A program made the position numbers and the translations under genes. DNA of 58,448 nucleotides from an uncultured Lachnospiraceae bacterium (lineage in GTDB: Bacteria > Bacillota_A > Clostridia > Lachnospirales > Lachnospiraceae): the NCBI GenBank assembly GCA_910577835.1, contig CAJTOU010000020.1, positions 1-58,448 on the forward strand, given 5' to 3'. Under the pieces are notes generated by a model. That model ran no database searches. It saw only the letters and a list, made by a program, of their open reading frames with translations, and was not told where the DNA came from. Numbering within the stretch: position 1 is the stretch's first letter; each line of letters begins with the position of its first letter. Positions 41,354 to 49,746 of this stretch are shown here, one piece after another.

Positions 41354-42844
41354 TTATTCCTTTATCCCTGTCTCTATAAGCCGCTTTACAAAAGCATAGA
41401 TTTTATTTGTAGAAGAAATGCTAAGTCTCTCTTCAGTTGTGTGTATGTCATACATCTGCGGCCCAAAGGATATTATATCAAGCTCTGGCTTTTTCTGCAA
41501 CAAATATCCACATTCCAGTCCGGCATGGATTACATCCACCTTTAATTCCTCTGCATACATTTCATAGTAAAGTTTTATCATAGTTTCTCTTAATTTTGAT
41601 TCCCGCCTGAAGCTCCATTCCGGATACTCTCCGCTGACAGACATTTTTGCGCCCACCTGCTCTGCCATATCGGCAAGCTTTTCCAACAGCAGTTTTTTTC
41701 TGGATGCAACTGAACTTCGCACTGAAATATAACACTCTGCTTTATGTGAATTTACAGTAAGAATACCAAGATTTAACGAAGTTTCTACCAGTCCCTTAAT
41801 ATCCTGATTCATAAAAATAACTCCATTTGGAATATTATAAAAATAAAATAACACTTTTTTCAATGACTGCTCATCAAGAATCTGAAAAATTCCCTCTTCT
41901 TCCTTTATCATCTGCACAGATATATCCGAATCGGAAGAAGCATATTCTTTTCTTATAAGTTCTTCAAAACATGATATCTTTTCCTTAATTTTATCAAAAT
42001 GACCTGAGTCAAGTATAATCTGACATCTGCATTCTCTTGGAATTGCATTATCCTTGCCGCCTCCTGACAGAGAAAAAAGTCTAATTCCTTCTTCTTTATA
42101 GAGCATTCGCAGAAGCCTTATCATTAAAATATCCGCATTTGCACGTTCCTTGTCTATCTCCGCACCGGAATGACCGCCCTTAAGACCTGTAATTACAATA
42201 CCACAGCACAGTCCTCGATATTCTGTCCTTGCAAGGGGAAGAACTGTTTTCACCTTTGCTCCTCCCGCGCATCCCGCGGTAAGGATTCCCTCTGTTTCAC
42301 TATCAAGATTTAAAACATATTTTCCTGTAATATCAGACATATCCAGATTCATCGCGCCGTCCATGCCTGTTTCCTCATCTGAAGTAAAAATCACCTCAAG
42401 ACAGGGATGAGACAGTTTGTCATCCTCCAAAAGCGCAAGTCCCATAGCCACTGCAATTCCATCGTCTGCGCCCAAGGTGGTATCCTTTGCAGTCAGAAAA
42501 TCTCCTTCTGTGATTAGCTCGATTGAATCTTTAAGAAAATCATGCAGAGAATCTGGCAGCTTTTCAGCCACCATATCAAGATGTCCCTGAATAATAATTC
42601 CTGCTTCCTTCTCTCTGCCATATGATGCCGGTTTTCTTATTACTACATTGTTCCATTCATCCTGACGAACAAAAAATCCTTTTTTTCTGGCAAATTCCAC
42701 ACAATAATCACTGATTTCTTTTGTATTTCCAGAACCTCTTGGAATTTTGGATATTTCCTCAAAATAGTAAAATACTCTGTCAGACAACGACATCTTCGAC
42801 AATGCCGTTTGCGATGATACTGTTTCCAATTGTAATTCTGTCAT
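41354..42844 (-). CDS. pepD: Aminoacyl-histidine dipeptidase PepD-like (M20C)
   Basis: The 496-residue product is an M20C metallopeptidase cleaving Xaa-His and other dipeptides in the cytoplasm. Metal ligands are visible in IIQGHLDMVAE (His and Asp), LGADDGI (bridging Asp), SDEETGMDGA (Glu catalytic base and ligand) and LNLDSETEG. The dimerisation lid domain is between. The ATG at 42844 is used because GGAG is 6 bases upstream; the ATG at 42856 overlaps it. The N-terminus is about 15 residues longer than most PepD. Confidence 0.92.
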   Translation of the reverse strand: MTELQLETVSSQTALSKMSLSDRVFYYFEEISKIPRGSGNTKEISDYCVEFARKKGFFVRQDEWNNVVIRKPASYGREKEAGIIIQGHLDMVAEKLPDSLHDFLKDSIELITEGDFLTAKDTTLGADDGIAVAMGLALLEDDKLSHPCLEVIFTSDEETGMDGAMNLDMSDITGKYVLNLDSETEGILTAGCAGGAKVKTVLPLARTEYRGLCCGIVITGLKGGHSGAEIDKERANADILMIRLLRMLYKEEGIRLFSLSGGGKDNAIPRECRCQIILDSGHFDKIKEKISCFEELIRKEYASSDSDISVQMIKEEEGIFQILDEQSLKKVLFYFYNIPNGVIFMNQDIKGLVETSLNLGILTVNSHKAECYISVRSSVASRKKLLLEKLADMAEQVGAKMSVSGEYPEWSFRRESKLRETMIKLYYEMYAEELKVDVIHAGLECGYLLQKKPELDIISFGPQMYDIHTTEERLSISSTNKIYAFVKRLIETGIKE

Positions 42845-42952
42845 TTTTTGCTCCATTTCCCTGCACTTTGGCAGATATTTTAATAAAATGCATAATTTTC
42901 CTGCACTTCTTATATATTATATTAAGACAATTCCTATATTTCAATACATAAA

Positions 42953-43933
42953 ATGAAAAAAACATTTCTTCCCTGCATTTTAACTGCATTGTTTTTTCTT
43001 ATGCTACTTCATTCATCTGAGACGATGACAGGAGCGCTAAACGGACTAAATCTGTGGCTTTTCACCGTTGTCCCGTCTCTGCTACCCTATATGATTATTT
43101 CCGCATTTTTAACCGAAAATGGGAGTTTTCGATTTTTGTGCCGTTTTCTCTCTCCCGTTACAAAACATGTATTTGGATTATCAGAAGAGTGTGGATATAT
43201 AATTCTTCTGGGCTTTTTATGCGGATATCCCATTGGAAGCAAGCTGTCCGCAGACCTTGTGAAAAAAAATGAAATTTCAGTCAGAGAAGGGCAGATATTA
43301 ATTTCTTTTTGCAATAATGTAAGCCCTGCCTTTATGATTACCTTTCTTATTGGCGGCATTATCGGTATTCCTGCCTTTTCCTCTGTGCTTCTGGCAGTTA
43401 TGCTTGGAGTTCCTCTGTTTCTTGGCATTGTCTTTTCCAGAGTTTCCCTGTATCTGGAACAAAAAAAGACAAAAAGAAACAAAACTGGCAAAACGGCAGC
43501 AGTTATGCAGTCATCTGCTCATATTGCCTTAAACAGACAGTCTGGACCTATAAGAAACGGCTCCTTCGATTCCTGTATTACATCAAGCTTTGAAAATTGT
43601 TTCCGGCTTGGCGGATATATTATTTTATTTTCAATTTTGAGCGAATTTATTCGAAATGTACTAATTGCATATCCGTTTCTGCAAAATCGTATCTGTGCTG
43701 TACTTGAAATTACTTCAGGATTAAATATCTATGCAGGCAATGCCTGCCCGCCTTATATTCTGCTGACAGAATGTCCTGCCTTTACAGCCTTTGGCGGAAT
43801 GTGCTGTCTTATGCAGACGTACAGCATGATAAAAGGCAGCGGATTAAGCCTTCGGCTGTACTTTTTTGCCAAGCTTCTGACAGGTGTTGTTACTTTTTTT
43901 GTTTGTATGATTTTGTTTTATTTTCTTCTGTAA
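42953..43933 (+). CDS. ylbJ: YlbJ-like sporulation integral membrane protein
   Basis: The 326-residue product has about eight helices and the nucleoside-recognition (Gate) domain pattern: LNLWLFTVVPSLLPYMIIS, LLGFLCGYPIGSKLSADL and ISFCNNVSPAFMI. These mark the YlbJ family, which in Bacillus is made in the mother cell under sigma-E and is needed for spore cortex. No clear ribosome binding site precedes the ATG. It is divergent from pepD. Together with the spore protein and PdaA-like gene it supports a spore-forming host. Confidence 0.87.
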   Translation: MKKTFLPCILTALFFLMLLHSSETMTGALNGLNLWLFTVVPSLLPYMIISAFLTENGSFRFLCRFLSPVTKHVFGLSEECGYIILLGFLCGYPIGSKLSADLVKKNEISVREGQILISFCNNVSPAFMITFLIGGIIGIPAFSSVLLAVMLGVPLFLGIVFSRVSLYLEQKKTKRNKTGKTAAVMQSSAHIALNRQSGPIRNGSFDSCITSSFENCFRLGGYIILFSILSEFIRNVLIAYPFLQNRICAVLEITSGLNIYAGNACPPYILLTECPAFTAFGGMCCLMQTYSMIKGSGLSLRLYFFAKLLTGVVTFFVCMILFYFLL

Positions 43934-44020
43934 CATTATTTTTCTGTAACATTATTTTTTCTGTAACTTATTAGCAAAAGACAACTTCGGCATTTTCCTC
44001 CTCCGCTGTCTCTGTAAATT

Positions 44021-45262
44021 TTATAACTCCACACAAAAAGCCACTACATTATTCTTCTCATTTTTTACATAAATCCTTCCCTTATGCGCCGTTACTACCG
44101 CCTTCGCAATTGAAAGCCCGATACCATGTCCGCCTGTATTCTTACTTCTGGAAGAATCCGGCCGATAAAACCGTTCAAACAGCCGGCTCATTTCTGATGC
44201 CTCCAGCGGGTCACCCTCATTTCGCACCTCAAAATGAATCGTTTTTCCTGATTTATATAATTTTACCTGTATTTTACCCTTTTCTGAACAATACTTAATC
44301 GCATTTTCCGTAAGAACAGAAACCAGATGCTCAATTGCCGTCATGTCCCCTTTGTAATGAATATTTTCTGCAATATCTGTCTCAAACTCTTTCTCCGAGC
44401 TGTACGCAATCGTTGAAAGTTGGGAAACTTTCTCAAGGACTGCCTTGCTTAAATCAAACTCTGCAAAGACCATCTGCTCCCCTTCCTCCATCTTGGATAA
44501 AAACAGCAGTCTTTTTACTAGAACATCCATCTGCTTTGTCTGATTTCGAATACTTTCTATCCATTCATTCTTTCCACCGGTCAGCTCCAACACATCTGCA
44601 TTGGCTGAAATCACTGCCAGCGGCGTTTTAAGCTCATGTCCCGCATCCGTAATAAACCGCTTCTGTTTCTCCATTGTCTCCACCATAGGCCGAATCGCTC
44701 GTTTTGATAAAAATGATACAATAATCATCAATAAAACCAACAGTACAGCAGAAATCATGACTGATATGGTACGAATATTTTCCAGATTTGCCATCTGCTG
44801 CGTCATATCAATAAAAGCAATTTCATAGCCCCTGTTTGTCTGCTCCAACCGGTATCGGTAAAGATTACAGGTTCCTTTCGAAACTTTTCCCGGCTTTAAT
44901 TCCTTAAAAACCTTTTCTGCATAAATAAACACATCTTCTCCACTGACTGCCGCAATATGCGAAATATCACTGTCAAGATAATTTCCTTCGCTGTCGAGAG
45001 AAACAAGAAAATACCTGCTTTCAAACCTTGTTTCTACGGTAATTTCAAATTCATGACCAAAATCATCGGTAATCTTTTTATTAAATTCCTCCGGTTCAGG
45101 AAATTCCCCATTATTGCTGATTAAAATTTCAAGCATCTGGTCATATCTGCGTATTGTTTGTATAAAGCCAAACAGATTAATACTGCCTGCTACAATTCCT
45201 GTCAGAATTAAAAATGCTGCCATTACAGTTGCTACAAATTTGCTCTGCATCTTCTGTATCAT
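44021..45262 (-). CDS. Sensor histidine kinase
   Basis: The 413-residue product has a first helix at about 10-32, an extracytoplasmic region, a second helix at about 160-185, then the phosphoacceptor helix FITDAGHELKTPLAVISAN (His) and a HATPase domain with NAIKYCSE, FERFYR and GHGIGLSIAKAVV. It partners the OmpR regulator, whose stop lies 4 bases before this ATG (45262). An overlapping start at 45274 is possible. The signal is unknown. Confidence 0.92.
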   Translation of the reverse strand: MIQKMQSKFVATVMAAFLILTGIVAGSINLFGFIQTIRRYDQMLEILISNNGEFPEPEEFNKKITDDFGHEFEITVETRFESRYFLVSLDSEGNYLDSDISHIAAVSGEDVFIYAEKVFKELKPGKVSKGTCNLYRYRLEQTNRGYEIAFIDMTQQMANLENIRTISVMISAVLLVLLMIIVSFLSKRAIRPMVETMEKQKRFITDAGHELKTPLAVISANADVLELTGGKNEWIESIRNQTKQMDVLVKRLLFLSKMEEGEQMVFAEFDLSKAVLEKVSQLSTIAYSSEKEFETDIAENIHYKGDMTAIEHLVSVLTENAIKYCSEKGKIQVKLYKSGKTIHFEVRNEGDPLEASEMSRLFERFYRPDSSRSKNTGGHGIGLSIAKAVVTAHKGRIYVKNEKNNVVAFCVEL

Positions 45263-45266
45263 ACAT

Positions 45267-45944
45267 TCACCCATTTCCTTTTTCAGAAAGTTTAAATCCG
45301 GTTTCCATAGTCCCCTCAATAAAGACGTCCGCCTGCAAAGAATCCAGTTTATTTTTCAGATATGATATGTACAGTCGAATCATCTCCAAAGTTACTTCCC
45401 CTTCGTTGCTTAAATGTTCTATAAACTGAGATACCAGAATTGTTCTTCCCGGATTTCTCATCAGCATGGAAAGCATCTCCACCTCTTTTCCCGCAAGCCT
45501 TAAGGAATGACTTCCTACGGAAAGCTCCATGCCATCTGTTTTTAAAACAGTATTTCCCACACTAAAGGTCTGCATGGAATATTCGCCTCCACGCCTTACA
45601 AGCGCATTTACTCTTGCCAAAAGCTCTGCCATCGCAAAGGGCTTTGCAAGATAATCATCTGCACCGAGATTTAACCCCTCCACCCGGTCCTCAAGCTCTG
45701 CTTTTGCTGTGAGAAGCAATACCGGCGTGACTATATTCTGAGCACGCATTTTTTCCAATACTTCAAGACCACTCATTTTTGGCATCATAATATCCAGAAT
45801 AATTCCATCATAGCTCTGAGTCAATACCTGTTCATATGCCTCTGCTCCGTCACCTGCAGTGTCTATTTGATACCCCTTTATTTTTAAAATCGCCTTCAGC
45901 GCATTTGACAGTTCTTTTTCATCTTCCGCCAATAATAATCTCAT
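45267..45944 (-). CDS. OmpR-family response regulator
   Basis: The 225-residue product has a receiver domain (LLLAEDEKELSNAL; phosphoacceptor Asp in DGIILDIMMPKMSG; switch LLTAKAE; Lys in LAKPFAMAEL) and a winged-helix output domain with LRLAGKEVEMLSMLMRNPGR. Start ATG at 45944 follows GAGGTGA; an upstream frame is not needed. It is in the order alarmone synthetase, regulator, kinase, with 13 bases from the first. Confidence 0.93.
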   Translation of the reverse strand: MRLLLAEDEKELSNALKAILKIKGYQIDTAGDGAEAYEQVLTQSYDGIILDIMMPKMSGLEVLEKMRAQNIVTPVLLLTAKAELEDRVEGLNLGADDYLAKPFAMAELLARVNALVRRGGEYSMQTFSVGNTVLKTDGMELSVGSHSLRLAGKEVEMLSMLMRNPGRTILVSQFIEHLSNEGEVTLEMIRLYISYLKNKLDSLQADVFIEGTMETGFKLSEKGNG

Positions 45945-45957
45945 ATACTTCACCTCA

Positions 45958-46599
45958 CTATCTGTCCTTATGTCTGCTATCCTGTCCATCCTGATTTATC
46001 ATCTGACGGATAGTCTGCATTGTCAAATCCGTAGAAGCCATTTCATCTGAACAGCGTTTCAATTCCTTCTGCAAAAGCTCCTGATTGGAAATGGTATGTT
46101 TATACCGAAGCTCATGCTCCAATGCCGCCCAACAGTCCATCGCAATCGTTCTAAGCTGAATCTCCGCATACAGCTCTCTGGTACAGTCCAGAAGATGAAC
46201 CGGCAGCCGGACAATCAGATGATAGCTCCGATAACCGCTTGGTTTCGGATTTTGAATATAATCCTTTTCTTTTATAATAGTCATATCCTCCTGACGCTTT
46301 AAAACCTCTACCATCTTATATACATCATCCACAAACTGACAGACAATCCGGATACCAACTGCATCGTACACCTTGTTTAAAGCTGATTCAAGCGTTACCG
46401 GAAGTCCCTTTCTGACAAGCTTCTCCTTCATGCTCTCTGCTGATTTTATTCTGCCTTTACAGTGTTCCACAGGGTCCCGTTCTCCCAAAAGTACCTGATA
46501 TCGGCGCAAAAGATTGATACGAAGCAACAGCTCCTGAAGCACACTTTCCAAAAGAACCTGAGCATCTTTGTAAAAATCCTTATTCTGTTCTGATTCCAT
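45958..46599 (-). CDS. Small alarmone synthetase, RelA/SpoT-like GTP pyrophosphokinase
   Basis: The 213-residue product is a single-domain synthetase that makes (p)ppGpp from ATP and GTP/GDP. It has VYDAVGIRIVCQFVDDVYK, the GYRSYHLIVRLP substrate loop, the ELYAEIQLRTIAMDCWAALEHE catalytic strand and helix with the key Glu, and no hydrolase or C-terminal regulatory domains. The layout is that of RelP/RelQ-type small synthetases. The gene heads an operon with a two-component system; coupling of envelope signals to the stringent response is inferred. Confidence 0.93.
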   Translation of the reverse strand: MESEQNKDFYKDAQVLLESVLQELLLRINLLRRYQVLLGERDPVEHCKGRIKSAESMKEKLVRKGLPVTLESALNKVYDAVGIRIVCQFVDDVYKMVEVLKRQEDMTIIKEKDYIQNPKPSGYRSYHLIVRLPVHLLDCTRELYAEIQLRTIAMDCWAALEHELRYKHTISNQELLQKELKRCSDEMASTDLTMQTIRQMINQDGQDSRHKDR

Positions 46600-46736
46600 A
46601 AAAATCCATCCTCTTTTTTCTATATTGCCCTATACTATATTATGCTCTGTCCACACACAGTTCTGTCATAATAAATTTATAATATCATACCAAAAATGTA
46701 TGAAAGGAATGTGAATAAGGTATAAAAATTTATAAA

Positions 46737-46768
46737 AAAAGAGAAGATTTTTATAAATCTCCCTTTTC
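46737..46768 (-). terminator. Terminator after the DivIVA-like gene
   Basis: On the minus strand GGGAGATTT pairs with AAATCTTCTC (one bulge/mismatch) and a T7 run follows. It ends the rsmD-coaD side transcript. Confidence 0.7.
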
Positions 46769-46785
46769 CATAATATTAATAAAGT

Positions 46786-47463
46786 CTATTCATCCATATC
46801 CTCAATCTCTACCCTGTAATCCTCAAAATCCTCATCAACATTCTCTTCCTGATAGACCTGTTCCTGTGAAACCGCGGCAGAACGGGATACCGACTGCTGA
46901 GGAGCTGATTGCTGTGCCGGCGGCTGAGGAACATTCAATTCATTTCGGTTGGAAACTACTGTCTCTAAAGTATTCTGAAGAGATTTCATATATCCCTCAT
47001 ACCGTGTGGCAATCGTATCCATAGAATACGCAATCGTATTTTGAATATTTGCAAGCAGCTCATCTGTATAACGAATCGCATTTAACTGGATTTCCTCAGC
47101 CTGAGCGTTCGCCTCGGCAATAATCCTCTGTGCCTCGACATTTGCCTGAGTGACAAGCTCTTCTCCCTGAATATACGCCTGTCTCATAATCTCATGCTCA
47201 TTTACCAGAGCACTTGCCTGCTCTGTGGCTTCGGTAATAATATTTTCCGCCTTCTGCTTTGCATCATCTAAAATTCCATTTTTATTGGCCAGCATCCTTT
47301 TATATTTTCTTATTTCATCAGGAGTCTTCATTTTCAGTTCTCCAAGAAGCTCCTCGATTTCTTCTTTATTCACCAAAATTTTGGTAGTAGATAATGGTGA
47401 ATATTTACATGAATCAATGTAATCTTCCAATTCATTGATAATTTGTTCTATATTATTGTTCAT
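46786..47463 (-). CDS. DivIVA-like coiled-coil protein
   Basis: The 225-residue product is mostly alpha-helical coiled coil (about residues 60-165), rich in Glu, Gln and Ala, with AENIITEATEQASALVNEHE and QRIIAEANAQAEEIQ heptads. The tail is low-complexity, Pro/Gln/Ser-rich, and ends acidic. It resembles the proteins named V-type ATPase subunit H or DivIVA-like that sit next to coaD in Clostridia. A structural or septum-related role is plausible; it is not an enzyme. The gene follows coaD by 17 bases. Confidence 0.7.
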   Translation of the reverse strand: MNNNIEQIINELEDYIDSCKYSPLSTTKILVNKEEIEELLGELKMKTPDEIRKYKRMLANKNGILDDAKQKAENIITEATEQASALVNEHEIMRQAYIQGEELVTQANVEAQRIIAEANAQAEEIQLNAIRYTDELLANIQNTIAYSMDTIATRYEGYMKSLQNTLETVVSNRNELNVPQPPAQQSAPQQSVSRSAAVSQEQVYQEENVDEDFEDYRVEIEDMDE

Positions 47464-47480
47464 GATTAAATCCGCCTTCC

Positions 47481-47966
47481 TTATCTTTTACCCGAATACT
47501 TTTCATATATTCTGTTACAGATTTCTTCTGGTACAAACTTTTCAATATTACCTCCAAAGCTTGCAATCTCCTTTACTGTAGTTGAGCTCAGATAAGAATA
47601 GTCATTGCTTGCAGTTAAAAACATTGTATCTATATCGCTATTCAATATGCTGTTTGTCTGTGCCATCTGAAGCTCATACTCAAAATCAGTAATTGCCCTT
47701 AGACCTCTGATAATACAATTTGCCTTCTCTTTTCTGGCAAAATCTACCAATAGTCCGGAAAAAGACATAATTTTTACATTTAAAATTTTTCCGGAAACCT
47801 CTTCCAGCATCTTCACTCTTTCTTCTACGGTAAACAATGGATATTTTGACTGATTATTCAGAACACCTACAATCAATTCATCAAAATTTCTCGCTGCTCT
47901 TTGAATAATATCCAGATGACCTAAAGTCACCGGGTCAAAACTTCCCGGATAAATTGCCCTTATCAT
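47481..47966 (-). CDS. coaD: Phosphopantetheine adenylyltransferase
   Basis: CoaD transfers AMP from ATP to 4'-phosphopantetheine, the penultimate step of CoA synthesis. The 161-residue product begins AIYPGSFDPVTLGHLDII with the TxGHxxI nucleotide site, has NCIIRGLRAITDFEYELQMA and ends with YSYLSSTTVKEIASFGG, all diagnostic. The length is normal. It follows rsmD, the usual order in Firmicutes. Confidence 0.97.
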   Translation of the reverse strand: MIRAIYPGSFDPVTLGHLDIIQRAARNFDELIVGVLNNQSKYPLFTVEERVKMLEEVSGKILNVKIMSFSGLLVDFARKEKANCIIRGLRAITDFEYELQMAQTNSILNSDIDTMFLTASNDYSYLSSTTVKEIASFGGNIEKFVPEEICNRIYEKYSGKR

Positions 47967-48064
47967 TCTATACCATACCTTTCTGTTAATATGTCATCAA
48001 ACAGAGTTTGATGACCTTTTTAGCAGTCATTTTCTGGCTGATTACATGCCATATTGGCTGCATA

Positions 48065-48622
48065 CTATTTATATTTTCTGATAAATATATGTATATTTGT
48101 CTTATATTCTTTAATTTTAACTGTTTCATACCCCAATTCTGCAAGATAATCAAATGAGGTATTCTTTGATGCTTCTACAATAATGATTGTATGTTCATCT
48201 GCCAGCTCTGTATTCCTTAATTCATTCAGAACATAAAACTCATGGTTTTTCTCGTATGGCGGATCCATGAATATAAAATCAAAAGTAAGTTTTTCTGTTC
48301 TCAGCTTTTCAATTGCAGTGTTGACATCACATTCCATCAAAACTGCTTTGTCTTCGAGATGTGTTGCTTTCAGATTTTCTCTGATGCAGCCCGCTGCTTT
48401 TGCATTGTTCTCCACAAACCAGCACTTCTCTGCGCCTCTGCTGAGCGCTTCTATACCTATCCCTCCGCTTCCGCTGAATAAATCAAGAAACCGGCAATCA
48501 TAAAGACTGCCCTGAAGCATATTAAAAAGTGTTTCTTTGATTCTGTCAGTGGTTGGTCTTGTGTCCAGTCCTTCGGCAGTTTTTAAAAGGGTTCTTCTTG
48601 CACTCCCTGAAATTACTCTCAT
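48065..48622 (-). CDS. rsmD: 16S rRNA (guanine966-N2)-methyltransferase RsmD
   Basis: RsmD methylates G966 of 16S rRNA. The 185-residue product starts MRVISGSARRTLLKT, has TRPTTDRIKETLFN, the SAM-binding LDLFSGSGGIGIEALSRGA and the catalytic FIFMDPPYEK (DPPY). The ATG at 48622 gives the family start; a TTG at 48634 is the longer option. It lies 13 bases after the cheR stop. The rsmD-coaD pair is conserved. Confidence 0.95.
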   Translation of the reverse strand: MRVISGSARRTLLKTAEGLDTRPTTDRIKETLFNMLQGSLYDCRFLDLFSGSGGIGIEALSRGAEKCWFVENNAKAAGCIRENLKATHLEDKAVLMECDVNTAIEKLRTEKLTFDFIFMDPPYEKNHEFYVLNELRNTELADEHTIIIVEASKNTSFDYLAELGYETVKIKEYKTNIHIFIRKYK

Positions 48623-48634
48623 AACCTGCACCAA

Positions 48635-49408
48635 TTATATTTTTTTATAAAAAAATGAACGACAGGACTGGTAATTCAAATCCCGATAATTAATAATCTG
48701 CTCTGTACTTCCCACAAAAAGAACTCCTCCTTTTTTCAGGGATGCATTGAATTTTCTGTAAACTTCTGTCTTTGCTTCATCTGTAAAATAAATAAGAACA
48801 TTTCTGCATACAATTAAATCCATATTGACAGGATATTTATCTTCCAGCAGATTTCCCTGCTTAAATTCCACACATTTTTTTATTTCATCAGAAATCTGAT
48901 AATTGCTCATTCCAATCTTTGTAAAATATTTGTCCTTAAATTCCTGTGGAAGTCCTGCGATGCTCTTCTGATTGTACAATCCGGCTCTCGCCTTTTCCAA
49001 AACCTGTTTATCAATATCTGTTGCGATAATGGAAATCTTATTGAGAGGAACAAATTTTGACAAAAGCATAACAAGCGAATATGGCTCATCACCCGTTGAG
49101 CATGCCGCACTCCATATTTTCAAATTTTTTCCAAAGCTTTTGATAAGCTCCGGAAATATTTCCTGCTCCAAAACCTTCCACTGCTCAGGATTTCTCCAAA
49201 ACTCGGATACATTTATGGTCAGATAATTTACAAACTCCTCAAATAAACGATTGTTTGTTTTGATTGCATCCACATATTCTCTATAACCCGGATATTTATT
49301 TTTTGCTATTAATGCATCAATTCTTCTCTTCATCTGCCGTTCTTTATAAGCGTTTAAATCAATTTTTGTAAGCGACAAAATCTGACTTTTAAACTGTTCA
49401 TAATCCAT
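48635..49408 (-). CDS. cheR: CheR-type protein-glutamate methyltransferase
   Basis: The 257-residue product has the CheR N-terminal helical domain (YKERQMKRRIDALIAKN) and the SAM-binding domain: NVSEFWRNPEQW, IWSAACSTGDEPYSLVML and DLIVCRNVLIYF. CheR methylates chemoreceptors, but no chemotaxis gene is nearby. The ATG at 49408 is used because GAGGTGG is 5 bases upstream. The neighbouring genes are housekeeping (rsmD, coaD, rpsA). A full chemotaxis set may lie elsewhere or this may serve another receptor-like target. Confidence 0.9.
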   Translation of the reverse strand: MDYEQFKSQILSLTKIDLNAYKERQMKRRIDALIAKNKYPGYREYVDAIKTNNRLFEEFVNYLTINVSEFWRNPEQWKVLEQEIFPELIKSFGKNLKIWSAACSTGDEPYSLVMLLSKFVPLNKISIIATDIDKQVLEKARAGLYNQKSIAGLPQEFKDKYFTKIGMSNYQISDEIKKCVEFKQGNLLEDKYPVNMDLIVCRNVLIYFTDEAKTEVYRKFNASLKKGGVLFVGSTEQIINYRDLNYQSCRSFFYKKI

Positions 49409-49477
49409 TATTTCCACCTCATATTCTATTTTCAGACAAACTATTTATAAAAGGAAGCGCACTTCTTCGCACTATTG

Positions 49478-49517
49478 AAAAAAATGAGTAGGAGTTCATC
49501 TTTTTTGACCCCTACTC
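49478..49517 (-). terminator. Terminator of the ispH-rpsA operon
   Basis: GAGTAGG and CCTACTC pair over an 18-base loop, followed on the minus strand by a T7 run. It lies past the dispersed repeat downstream of rpsA. Confidence 0.8.
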
Positions 49518-49528
49518 GTTTCTTCTAT

Positions 49529-49665
49529 CATAAGAAATTACTTCGTATTTCCCATGATGCTGCTCTTACAGGCAGCTATTTATGAACAAAGTGCAGGGAA
49601 GGTTCTTAAAAATCTATAATGGGCAATCAGCCTTTGGCTGGTTACATATACCGCAGGCACTTTGT
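49529..49665. repeat. Dispersed repeat family A, copy 2, with hairpin insertion
   Basis: It matches 11987-12092 end to end, but has 29 additional bases at 49621-49649 that hold the hairpin CAATCAGCC-TTT-GGCTGGTT. The 9-bp inverted repeat ACAAAGTGC/GCACTTTGT is retained. It occupies the gap between rpsA and its terminator. Confidence 0.85.
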
Positions 49666-49746
49666 TCTTTCACAGAAAACTGGTCTTAAATTTTCTGTGC
49701 TGCTTTATTCCTAAGCTCAAAACACTCAAGCCCTGTACCTCTGTTT

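Noticed and set aside
45267..45989. Longer response regulator start at 45989
   Set aside because: The extra 15 residues overlap the alarmone synthetase end, and the ATG at 45944 has a good GAGGTGA site.
47225..47422. Plus-strand frame opposite the DivIVA-like gene
   Set aside because: It is a shadow of the coiled-coil codons on the other strand.
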